A stretch of 62,325 bases of DNA from Paludibacteraceae bacterium (GTDB lineage: Bacteria; Bacteroidota; Bacteroidia; Bacteroidales; Paludibacteraceae). A model generated the notes under the pieces. That model was not told the origin of the DNA. It worked only from the letters and a program-made list of their open reading frames with translations, and searched no databases. The stretch lies in the NCBI GenBank assembly GCA_028694215.1, contig JAQUTW010000008.1, positions 1-62,325 of the forward strand. Direction: 5' to 3'. Numbering within the stretch: the stretch's first letter is position 1; every line of letters begins with the position of its first letter. A program made the translations under genes and the position numbers. Positions 17,801 through 24,366 of this stretch are shown here, one piece after another.

Positions 17801-18349
17801 CGTCCGAACTTACCTTGTTTCTCTCCTTCAAATCTTAAATTACTGAATCAGAATGCCGACTCTGCGGTTGTGACGTGGAGTGCCGGTGGCGATGAATATG
17901 GTTGGTGGCTGATGTGGTATAATGTGGCCGATTCGGCTAACAATGTACAAAAAAAGTATTGCAGGCAAGATACGGTTGTGTTGAAAAATCTGATTGAATG
18001 CGTAACTTACAATTGGTGTGTGCAGGCTGTTTGCAGCAGTTCGGAGAAAAGTGAGTGGAGTGAATGTGCCACGTTGTATGTGCCGCCTTATACTTCGTAT
18101 TGGCGACCGACAGTTTATGTTGTCGTAACACCTACTTTGTTGGAAAAGGGGCAATCTTTTTCTATTGATGCACAAAATGTTTCTCATGGCTCGCTTGAGT
18201 TGTATAGCAGCATTGGGCAGTTAATTTATTTCCGCAAAAATATCTCCTTGCCGACAACCATTTGTGCCCCGTTTGTCAGTGGTGTTTACATATTGCGGAT
18301 AAGGACAGATGAGAATTTTATCGTTAATGAAAAAATTGTAATACAATAA
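14834..18349 (+). CDS. Large secreted multidomain protein, probable T9SS cargo
   Basis: An 1171-residue protein with a signal peptide ending near residue 19. Fibronectin-III-like segments occur around residues 35-55, 260-330 and 335-415. A GLUG-type beta-helical module follows (about 420-650), with NGKLANNIFFNDLWYPIGT, GVFDGNGYF and the repeated GGILG...IENCYN pattern. A jelly-roll carbohydrate-binding-like domain (about 775-990), a further FN3 domain and a C-terminal domain from about 1090 complete the protein. The C terminus (SSIGQLIYFRKN, GVYILRIRTDEN) resembles the T9SS type A sorting tail, but the usual YPNP start is missing. It is likely exported and attached to the cell surface. No catalytic motif is visible. 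The AlaX-like gene follows after 13 bases. Confidence 0.78.
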   Translation: MKQILTILWLCLLPVTLCADAFEMIGSTCQMPVNLSYEDNADGQIVVRWKMPSQIKSAKILGSHELVNQSELITYDSVGYEGAAVSSLYGGMTSLGVNANYKKNYWLADDVTLAANSSIEEIEFYAYQSFYYNYNISPITGVYVLIYNGSPNDGGKVVWGNDTTNLLTQSEFTGIYRVATDYLSNDRAIMKVVANVQTILPAGKYWVAVSFSTATDSEVWGVPRAVLNLKNTGNALQQDEQGWTLWTDAGNAGTMGLPMIIRGVYDNVVGFNVFRDGKQLNDTVLSNYFYVDTTVNLATSYCYQVQAVYASCVSNLSSQLCLRTRGCPLPKSLSVAEKSDAFVFSWQATGTETGWQVVVSDSAVMDFNSKTSVFVTDTFYNLPDVQIGDLYYCYVRSDCGNNECSQWVMTNLITFPTEIGEDGRLYYLLSSESDLNKFRDLVFLGYHSINGKLANNIFFNDLWYPIGTKEHPYCGVFDGNGYFLDTMNVQIAYAGAGLFGVATGGAYFKNIGIKSGTVSTSNQYAGGILGYAVGNGEIIIENCYNKAYVTSLTELKREARSGGILGSNCSDSLSVRMLNCYNLGDIGNFSIATEQQNGGLAGWLGYNAVLKNCYNLGFIYGDSLANSPVARYATGSIERCYFLKTILGSVQRGDFIPIDDKVLLSGELAYKLDNGGNADRTNFWSQGLKYPILSDKSHFSIYKSTYLLDDDTKLLSTYNEAEERIAVETSPKGFVAQQKPFVIDDSGNSVVCEGWYFVMPFSDVSIKATYTEKSARIPLWLESFEDYAAGAKVAQQAAAVVSGRWTTWNNQPGLDEDALVSMEQVCHGTKSMKLTFGNDIVLLLDQTKGAYEIGMKIFVPSEKNAYFNLLHVFDGDNTEWAFQSYFNSDVDEYGNIVLTPGVGYIDADGAGSKKFVCASDKWMDICLKVDIDKDSAEFRLDSQLVHQWPWRVTTFGATSSKNLAAVNFFPTTSTDTSEFYVDSIALTQLRPNLPCFSPSNLKLLNQNADSAVVTWSAGGDEYGWWLMWYNVADSANNVQKKYCRQDTVVLKNLIECVTYNWCVQAVCSSSEKSEWSECATLYVPPYTSYWRPTVYVVVTPTLLEKGQSFSIDAQNVSHGSLELYSSIGQLIYFRKNISLPTTICAPFVSGVYILRIRTDENFIVNEKIVIQ

Positions 18350-18362
18350 TTGATAAGAATTC

Positions 18363-18818
18363 ATGGAAGAACCTCTGAATGAACATAATAAATGTGAACA
18401 TCCGCCCATGCACACGGTGGAACATATTTTGAATCAAACCATGGTGCGAATGTTTGGTTGTCCTCGCTCACGCAATGCGCACATTGAGCGTAAAAAGAGC
18501 AAGTGTGATTATATATTATCGCAGGCGCCTACCGATATTGAAATTGCCGATATTGAACAACGAGTGAATGAAGTGATTGCCCGGAATTTGTCTGTAACCA
18601 TTGAGTTTATGACATATCAGCAAGCGTCATCATTGGTAGATTTGAGTAAGCTGCCCGACAATGTTTCCGAAACTTTGCGAATTGTTCGTGTTGGTGATTA
18701 TGATGTGTGTGCCTGTATAGGTGCGCATGTGCACAATACTTCGGAGATAGGCACGTTCAAAATTATTAGTCACACATTTGACAATGGTGTATGGCGTGTG
18801 CGTTTCAGATTACTGTAA
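18363..18818 (+). CDS. AlaX-like trans-editing protein, short form
   Basis: A 151-residue protein with both halves of the zinc site of the alanyl/threonyl-tRNA editing fold: H17-x3-H21 (HTVEH) and C118-x3-H122 (CIGAH), followed by NTSEIGTFKI, as in the second additional domain of AlaRS. Proteins with this domain hydrolyse mischarged Ser-tRNA(Ala) or related species. It is shorter than stand-alone AlaX proteins that carry an N-terminal beta domain, so it is a minimal editing domain. All four ligands are kept, so activity is plausible. It lies 13 bases behind a secreted-protein gene with which it has no obvious functional link. The exact substrate is inferred, not shown. Confidence 0.78.
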   Translation: MEEPLNEHNKCEHPPMHTVEHILNQTMVRMFGCPRSRNAHIERKKSKCDYILSQAPTDIEIADIEQRVNEVIARNLSVTIEFMTYQQASSLVDLSKLPDNVSETLRIVRVGDYDVCACIGAHVHNTSEIGTFKIISHTFDNGVWRVRFRLL

Positions 18819-18826
18819 GACAATCT

Positions 18827-19957
18827 TTAGTTTAGATGTCGATTTCGCCATGTGGTTGGCGAACATTTTTCGTGTTGCGCAAAAGCGCGGGAAAAACTAC
18901 TTACCGATGAGAATCCTGTTTGTTCGGCAATTTCGGTCATCGACAGATTGGTATCCGATAGCAGTTGTTTAGAGTACCCTATGCGCAACTGACATATAAA
19001 ATCACGGAACGAACAGTTATAGACGTTATTTATATAAGCCGACGAATAGGTTCGGTTGGTTTTTAGCTGATTACTGAGTTCTACAATGGTAATGCCGGCT
19101 TGAAGGAATCCCTTTCGGTCGATCCATTCCTGAATATTCTTGGCTATTGCTGCATTGTTTGTCAACGTGGTTGGCAGGTCATTGCCGGTTTCCGCAATGG
19201 AACTGTCGGTTTCATTGTCTGTTTCTGTTTCAATGGCCGCACTTACCTCTCTTATGTGCATCAGATAATTGGTATAACACATTAAAACATAGAAAAACAC
19301 TCCAACGCCAAGCAATGAATAGACTCCAATTCCCCATTTGCTTGTAAAGATCGATATGCCGCCTATCAGCCCGCTGATAATAATAAGTACCACCCCGTTA
19401 TACATCCATTGTACATAGCCTTCGATAAAATCGGAATAAAATTCATTGATGTTTCGGACTGCCTTATGGTATTCACGGAAAAACAAGACGGTTACACGTA
19501 CTACATCGATGGTAAAATAAACAGCAGCCGCTATCAGCATAATGTATGCCCACTTTGTTGATATAAACACAACGGCAATGAACAGCCATACTATAAAACC
19601 GGCATATCGGATAATATCGTTTCGGATACTTTTGCGGTTATGAAAAAGATTAGGATTAAGCAAAACGGTAAGTGCATAATAGCACAAAATGGCGCCTGCG
19701 TAGTAACACGCAATATTTAGAGCGCTGGCTGTTATCGGATTGGTGTCTCTATAATCAAATAACTTTAACCAAAGATTCATAGTAAGATACAGCAGTGTAA
19801 CGGTACCCATTAACCGGCGCGAAACTATGTAAGGTTTATAGAAACTTGTTTTTTCCAATTTGTGACCAAAAAAGAATCCTATTGTAACCAAACAAAGCGT
19901 TACGATAAGTGCTTCGGTAGTAAAAGAATAAAAACTGTTTTCGGTAATAGTTATCAT
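18827..19957 (-). CDS. Membrane-anchored AraC-family transcriptional regulator
   Basis: A 376-residue protein with about six N-terminal membrane helices (residues 15-230). After a linker rich in Glu, Thr and Asp it has a C-terminal AraC double helix-turn-helix: GITIVELSNQLKTNRTYSSA and then MTEIAEQTGFSSVSSFSRAF. It should sense a signal at or in the membrane and act on nearby DNA. The open frame extends to 20020, but the promoter (-7 at 19984-19991, -33 at 20012-20014) lies inside that extension, so the start is the ATG at 19957. It is divergent from a large T9SS adhesin-like gene, its most likely target; paired TTTTGACA sites lie in the gap. Confidence 0.85.
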   Translation of the reverse strand: MITITENSFYSFTTEALIVTLCLVTIGFFFGHKLEKTSFYKPYIVSRRLMGTVTLLYLTMNLWLKLFDYRDTNPITASALNIACYYAGAILCYYALTVLLNPNLFHNRKSIRNDIIRYAGFIVWLFIAVVFISTKWAYIMLIAAAVYFTIDVVRVTVLFFREYHKAVRNINEFYSDFIEGYVQWMYNGVVLIIISGLIGGISIFTSKWGIGVYSLLGVGVFFYVLMCYTNYLMHIREVSAAIETETDNETDSSIAETGNDLPTTLTNNAAIAKNIQEWIDRKGFLQAGITIVELSNQLKTNRTYSSAYINNVYNCSFRDFICQLRIGYSKQLLSDTNLSMTEIAEQTGFSSVSSFSRAFAQHEKCSPTTWRNRHLN

Positions 19958-19983
19958 ATTTTCTTTGTCAGATTTAGGGAGGA

Positions 19984-20014
19984 CAAAGGTAGCAAAAAAA
20001 TAAAAATGCACCAA
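19984..20014 (-). promoter_or_regulatory. Promoter of the AraC-family gene
   Basis: On the minus strand TTG (20014-20012), 20 bases, TACCTTTG (19991-19984), 27 bases before the ATG. This fixes the start. Confidence 0.75.
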
Positions 20015-20101
20015 ATTCACTGTTTTTAAAGGGATTTATAGGCGTTCACACCATCTTTTTCAGTGTCGATTTTGTTTGTGTTAAAAAATGTAAAATTGCT
20101 G

Positions 20102-20130
20102 TTTTGACAAAAAGTTTTGTTGTTTTGACA
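20102..20130 (+). promoter_or_regulatory. Paired TTTTGACA direct repeats, candidate AraC-type operator
   Basis: TTTTGACA occurs at 20102-20109 and 20123-20130, 21 bp apart, i.e. two helical turns on the same face. They lie just upstream of the -7 box TAATTTTG (20154-20161) of the gene at 20198. That promoter lacks a normal -33, as expected for an activator-dependent promoter. Confidence 0.45.
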
Positions 20131-20153
20131 ACAGACAAGGGATGTTTTTGCTG

Positions 20154-20161
20154 TAATTTTG
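20154..20161 (+). promoter_or_regulatory. -7 box of the second large T9SS protein
   Basis: TAATTTTG, 36 bases before the ATG at 20198. No TTG at -33. Confidence 0.45.
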
Positions 20162-20197
20162 CAGCCGAAAACAACGAACATTTTTAATTTATAGTTT

Positions 20198-23100
20198 ATG
20201 AGTAAACGATTTTACATTTTTGCTGCGTGGCTGACAATGTTGGCTTGCAGTATGTTGAGTGGTACGGCAATGGCTGCCGCACCGTGGAATGCCAATTTAT
20301 TGGTAAACCCGAGTTGCGATAACAGCGACTATGCGGGTTGGACAAAAACAGACAAAGGCTCCGGTTGGGGTATAAACACCGCGGACAGCCGGATATGCTG
20401 GGCATCGTCTTATGATTTATGTACTATGGAGCAGACGGTAAATTTACCGGACTCGGGGTTTACCGCCACAGAGTTAGATGCTCAACCGTTTTTAGTTCTC
20501 GGCGGAAGTTATTGCTGCCCGTGGTCACGTGGAAATAATGTCGGGATGGCACAGATTATCGCATACATTTTGGATGAATCCGGTGATACCCTGCAAACCG
20601 TTACACTGGCAGATACAACCTATCAGGCTCAAGACATTCCGTGGACGATAGTTGTACAAAACATACAATTGCCTGTTGGTTCCCGTTCCGTCAAATTCTA
20701 TTTTGCCGGAAAAGATTCCAGGGGTTGGGTTGGACAATATGGACCGCGTTTTGATGATATGTGGCTGAGTCTTTCGGAAGATGGAATCATATCAAGCAAT
20801 GCAGTCAGTTGTGCTACGGTAGCCAACGGTTCGTTCAGCGTAGATAAAACTACCGCCAACTATGGTGATACGGTAAAAATTACCGTTACATCGGATGCCG
20901 GATACGGTTTAAAGCAGTTCAATGTTACCACGTCCAATGGTGCTGCTGTATCGGTGGCAGCCGACAGTACGTTTATAATGCCTATCGGATATGATGTAAC
21001 CGTTTCGGGCGAATTTTGGGACACCGAAGGCTTAAGCGTTAGTTGCGCCACGGTAGCCAACGGCTCTTTCAGCGTGGATAAAACGACTGCCAACTATGGT
21101 GATACGGTCAAAATTACCGTTACACCTGCTGCGGGATACGCTCTGAAAGAATTTAATGTTACCACGTCCAATGGTGATGCTGTAACAGTAGCTTCCAACA
21201 GTACTTTTATAATGCCTGCGGGATATGCCGTAACCGTTTCGGGCGAGTTTTGGGACACCGAAGGCTTAAGCGTTAGTTGCGCCACGGTAGCCAACGGAGC
21301 ATTCAGTGTAGATAAAACTACCGCCAACTATGGCGATACGGTGAGAATAACCGTTACACCCGATGCCGGATACGGTTTAAAGCAGTTCAATGTTACCACG
21401 TCCAATGGTGATGCTGTAACAGTAGCTTCCAACAGTACTTTTATAATGCCTGCGGGATATGATGTAACCGTTTCGGGCGAATTTTGGCAAGGGTATAGTG
21501 TAAGCGATTCTATATTCTTTGAAGGTTTCGAAAGCGGTTATACACACAATGCTGTTGTAGCCAATGTATGGGCACAGCAAAATGAGGTTGGTAATGAGGT
21601 ATGGACAGTCAATAAAACGAATACGGACAGGAACCGTACACCCCGCAGCGGCAGTTATAATGCTACATTGCAGTATAGCAATACCGACTGGCTGTTTACA
21701 CCGGTATATCTGACGGCAGGCGATACTTACGATTTTGAGATGTATGCCCGTCAGGACTATGAACAAACTTCATACGCCAATATCACGGTAATGTTGGGGC
21801 AGGGTTGGCCAAATAAGGATAATATGACTTACACACTTGTTTTCACCACGGGATTGACATACGGAGATTATCAACGACTCTCCGCTACCTATACCGCTAC
21901 AGAGTCAGGCATATTCGTTTTGGGCATAAAAGGATATATGAATGGTAGTCCCTATTATATTTCCATCGACGATATTACCTTTGCCAAGCACGAAACGCAT
22001 AATATTAGTTGCGCTACTGTAGCCAACGGCTCTTTCAGCGTGGATAAAACGACTGCCAACTATGGTGATACGGTCAAAATTACCGTTACACCGGATGCAG
22101 ACTGTGAATTACTACAGTTTATTGTTACCCAGTCCAATGGTGCTGCTGTAACAGTCAATGCCGACAGCACGTTTATAATGCCTGCGGGATATGACGTAAC
22201 CGTTTCGGGAGTGTTTGTGGTAATGGAAGTCGGAACAGATGGTTTAACCTATTATCTGATAAGCAATGAAGCGGAACTGACAGCATTTGGCAGCAGAATA
22301 AATGCGGGCAATCCGTCCATAAATGGAAAACTCACCGCCGACATAACGCTTACCGAAGCGTGGACACCTATGGGAACAAGTTCCTATCCGTATGCCGGCA
22401 CATTCGACGGTAACGGTTACCGTATTGCTAATCTGAATGTGAATATTGCCGCCAACGGAGCAGGCCTGTTCGGAGTAGCGGGCAATGGAGCCAAATTCAA
22501 AAATATTACTATTGCCGGCGGCACTATTCAAACTTCCGGACAATTTGCCGGCGGAATAGTAGGTTATACACCCGCCGACAAAGAAGGAACTATCTCTTTT
22601 GACCGCTGTGCCAACTATGCTGCGGTTTACTCTTCAGGAACAAATACCTCAGCCAATGCAGCCGGAATTTATGGTTGCAATGGAAACGCTAACTTTACCG
22701 TAACAATGACTAATTGTTATAATGTCGGAGCAATAGGCAATGCCTCTCGTAATACGTCACAGCAGGAAAATGGCGGGTTATCGGGTTTTTTGGGTAAGAA
22801 AGAAGCAAGTGTTCTTTCTAATTGCTACAATGTAGGAGTTGTATTTGGAAGTGCAGCCAATAATTCGGTTATCATACGCGGCAGCGCATTTTCCGCAAGT
22901 AACTCTTTTTATCTGAACACTTTAGCAGGAGATGAAAACAGAGATAGATTTACAGGGGCAACTCAAGCAGCATTCGTTTCCGGCGAAGTGGCTTATCTGT
23001 TAGGCGAAGCCTACGGACAAAATCTCGGTACGGATACCGTGCCCGTTTTCCGCAACGATACCAATCAGGTATTTAAAGTGTTGTTGGTAGTGGGCGAAAA

Positions 23101-23485
23101 TACCGATTCTGTTTACAGCAATCGTAACTTTACCGTACCGGCCGTATCTGCCGGTTATCAGTGGATAGGCTGCAATGTTGGCAATGTATTGGTTATCACG
23201 CAGGATACTATCCTTACCGCACAGCTTATCGGTACGGGTTTATCGGATATGGAGCGTACAAGTCTTGTGCTTTACCCCAATCCCGCCCGCGATTATGTAA
23301 CCGTTTCAGGGTTGAGCACGTCAGAAAATGCAGAAAACCTGCAAGTTTATGACCTTTTCGGTCGGTTGGTACTGTCGCAAAAACGGAGCGGTTTGACCAC
23401 CGAAACTTTGGATATTTCCGCTCTTGCTGACGGTATTTACCAAGTACGCGCCGGCAGTCAGGTAGTAAAATTGATTAAAAAATAA
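20198..23485 (+). CDS. Large T9SS cargo protein with InlB-type B repeats and GLUG module
   Basis: A 1095-residue surface protein. A signal peptide (to about residue 27) is followed by a carbohydrate-binding-like jelly roll (30-195). Three 78-residue repeats run from residues 204 to about 432, each beginning SCATVANGSFSVDKTTANYG. A choice-of-anchor-like domain (about 433-600) comes next, then a fourth repeat from residue 604 and a GLUG-type module (about 690-900) with FDGNGYRIANLNV and AGGIVGY. The T9SS type A sorting domain starts LYPNPARDYVTV near residue 1025 and ends VVKLIKK. The repeats resemble divergent InlB B-repeats. It probably acts in adhesion or glycan binding at the cell surface. 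The divergent AraC-family gene is its probable regulator. Confidence 0.88.
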   Translation: MSKRFYIFAAWLTMLACSMLSGTAMAAAPWNANLLVNPSCDNSDYAGWTKTDKGSGWGINTADSRICWASSYDLCTMEQTVNLPDSGFTATELDAQPFLVLGGSYCCPWSRGNNVGMAQIIAYILDESGDTLQTVTLADTTYQAQDIPWTIVVQNIQLPVGSRSVKFYFAGKDSRGWVGQYGPRFDDMWLSLSEDGIISSNAVSCATVANGSFSVDKTTANYGDTVKITVTSDAGYGLKQFNVTTSNGAAVSVAADSTFIMPIGYDVTVSGEFWDTEGLSVSCATVANGSFSVDKTTANYGDTVKITVTPAAGYALKEFNVTTSNGDAVTVASNSTFIMPAGYAVTVSGEFWDTEGLSVSCATVANGAFSVDKTTANYGDTVRITVTPDAGYGLKQFNVTTSNGDAVTVASNSTFIMPAGYDVTVSGEFWQGYSVSDSIFFEGFESGYTHNAVVANVWAQQNEVGNEVWTVNKTNTDRNRTPRSGSYNATLQYSNTDWLFTPVYLTAGDTYDFEMYARQDYEQTSYANITVMLGQGWPNKDNMTYTLVFTTGLTYGDYQRLSATYTATESGIFVLGIKGYMNGSPYYISIDDITFAKHETHNISCATVANGSFSVDKTTANYGDTVKITVTPDADCELLQFIVTQSNGAAVTVNADSTFIMPAGYDVTVSGVFVVMEVGTDGLTYYLISNEAELTAFGSRINAGNPSINGKLTADITLTEAWTPMGTSSYPYAGTFDGNGYRIANLNVNIAANGAGLFGVAGNGAKFKNITIAGGTIQTSGQFAGGIVGYTPADKEGTISFDRCANYAAVYSSGTNTSANAAGIYGCNGNANFTVTMTNCYNVGAIGNASRNTSQQENGGLSGFLGKKEASVLSNCYNVGVVFGSAANNSVIIRGSAFSASNSFYLNTLAGDENRDRFTGATQAAFVSGEVAYLLGEAYGQNLGTDTVPVFRNDTNQVFKVLLVVGENTDSVYSNRNFTVPAVSAGYQWIGCNVGNVLVITQDTILTAQLIGTGLSDMERTSLVLYPNPARDYVTVSGLSTSENAENLQVYDLFGRLVLSQKRSGLTTETLDISALADGIYQVRAGSQVVKLIKK
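20807..21490 (+). repeat. Three tandem 234-bp repeats in the T9SS protein gene
   Basis: Units start at 20807, 21041 and 21275, exactly 234 bp apart and in frame (78 codons). Long blocks are identical at the DNA level, for instance around the unit junctions at 21020-21060 and 21254-21294, so the array expanded or was homogenised recently. Confidence 0.9.
22007..22215 (+). repeat. Fourth, separated copy of the 234-bp repeat
   Basis: The same module reappears after a 520-bp insertion. Its first 85 bases are nearly identical to the second tandem unit, and the middle is diverged. Confidence 0.85.
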
Positions 23486-23552
23486 GCCGCATATATTATC
23501 TAGTCCTAAAACCAGTAACGGTTATTTAGGACGGGACAGTCGAACGAAGCAC

Positions 23553-23590
23553 AAAAAAAACTGCGAAATAATGAGTTTCGCAGTTTTTTG
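23553..23590. terminator. Bidirectional terminator
   Basis: ACTGCGAAA (23560-23568) and TTTCGCAGT (23576-23584) flanked by A and T runs, between the T9SS gene and convergent hsp20. Confidence 0.9.
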
Positions 23591-23610
23591 TTTATCAATC
23601 TCTTGGACAA

Positions 23611-24039
23611 TTATTTGATTTCAATCAAACGTTGTGCTTTCTTGATTTCTTTCTCCGAAAGTTTAGGCAGATGAATGTTTAAAACCCCATTGTCCATTGA
23701 TGCGGCAATTTTTTCTTTGTCTACATCGTCAGGCAAAATCATTGTCTGCTCAAATTTAGAGTAAGCAAATTCGCGACGTAAGAAACGTGTGTCTTTGTTC
23801 TCTTCTTTTTTCTCTTCTTTCTTTTCGAGCGATATAACAAGGTTGTTGTCCTCATCAATGCGCAGGTTGAAATCTTGTTTTGTCATACCCGGAGCAGCAA
23901 CTTCTACCAAATAGTTGTCGGGTGTTTCTTTTACGTTAATGGCAGGTGCTGTTGCGTTGGTACGTGCCATAAAATCGTTGTCGAACATGTCGCTAAAAAT
24001 CGACGGTAACCAGTTTTGATTTCTCCTTTCAAGTGTCAT
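23611..24039 (-). CDS. Hsp20/alpha-crystallin small heat-shock protein
   Basis: A 142-residue small heat-shock protein, an ATP-independent holdase of the cytoplasm. The alpha-crystallin domain spans about residues 33-140: VKETPDNYLVEVAAPGM, then KQDFNLRIDEDNNLVISLE, the FAYSKFEQTMILPDDVD strand and the MDNGVLNIHLPK signature. A highly charged Glu/Lys stretch lies in the middle. Unusually for this window it has a perfect Shine-Dalgarno sequence AGGAGGA 7 bases before the ATG. A hairpin GCGGTT/AACCGC lies further up in the leader. A heat-shock promoter could not be recognised. Confidence 0.95.
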   Translation of the reverse strand: MTLERRNQNWLPSIFSDMFDNDFMARTNATAPAINVKETPDNYLVEVAAPGMTKQDFNLRIDEDNNLVISLEKKEEKKEENKDTRFLRREFAYSKFEQTMILPDDVDKEKIAASMDNGVLNIHLPKLSEKEIKKAQRLIEIK

Positions 24040-24046
24040 AATTGTG

Positions 24047-24053
24047 TCCTCCT
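24047..24053 (-). promoter_or_regulatory. Canonical Shine-Dalgarno before hsp20
   Basis: AGGAGGA on the minus strand, 7 bases from the ATG. Bacteroidetes genes rarely use one; I saw no match this strong before the other genes here. Confidence 0.75.
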
Positions 24054-24310
24054 ATAAGTTTAGTTAATTATTTAGTTGGTTGTGCGGTTTTTTGAACCGC
24101 GTTCGCAATTATCTTTGCAAAATAAGTGCCATTATGCAGATTTAATACATTGTAAATTTGTATTTTATTCTGTAATATATTCATTTATAGTGTAATACAA
24201 ATGAAATAGTTTGAAAAGAGGAGTTTCTGTATCAGACAAATAGACTGTAAAAATACTGTCAAAATGGCAGTTTGTTTGATTTTTACAATGTCATTTTGAC
24301 AAAACAGCAT
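24054..24310. other. Gene-free gap upstream of hsp20
   Basis: AT-rich, no credible ORF. It contains a hairpin GCGGTT/AACCGC (24084-24100), a plus-strand -7 match TATCTTTG (24110-24117), and TGTCAAAA (24257-24264) facing TTTTGACA (24294-24301), the same octamer seen before the T9SS gene at 20198. Confidence 0.5.
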
Positions 24311-24349
24311 AAAAAAAGAGTTGAACACTATCGGGTTCAACTCTTTTTT
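24311..24349. terminator. Bidirectional terminator
   Basis: GAGTTGAAC (24318-24326) and GTTCAACTC (24335-24343) with 7 A before and 6 T after. It ends the minus-strand gene at 24367. Confidence 0.92.
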
Positions 24350-24366
24350 AAATTCAAATAAAATGA

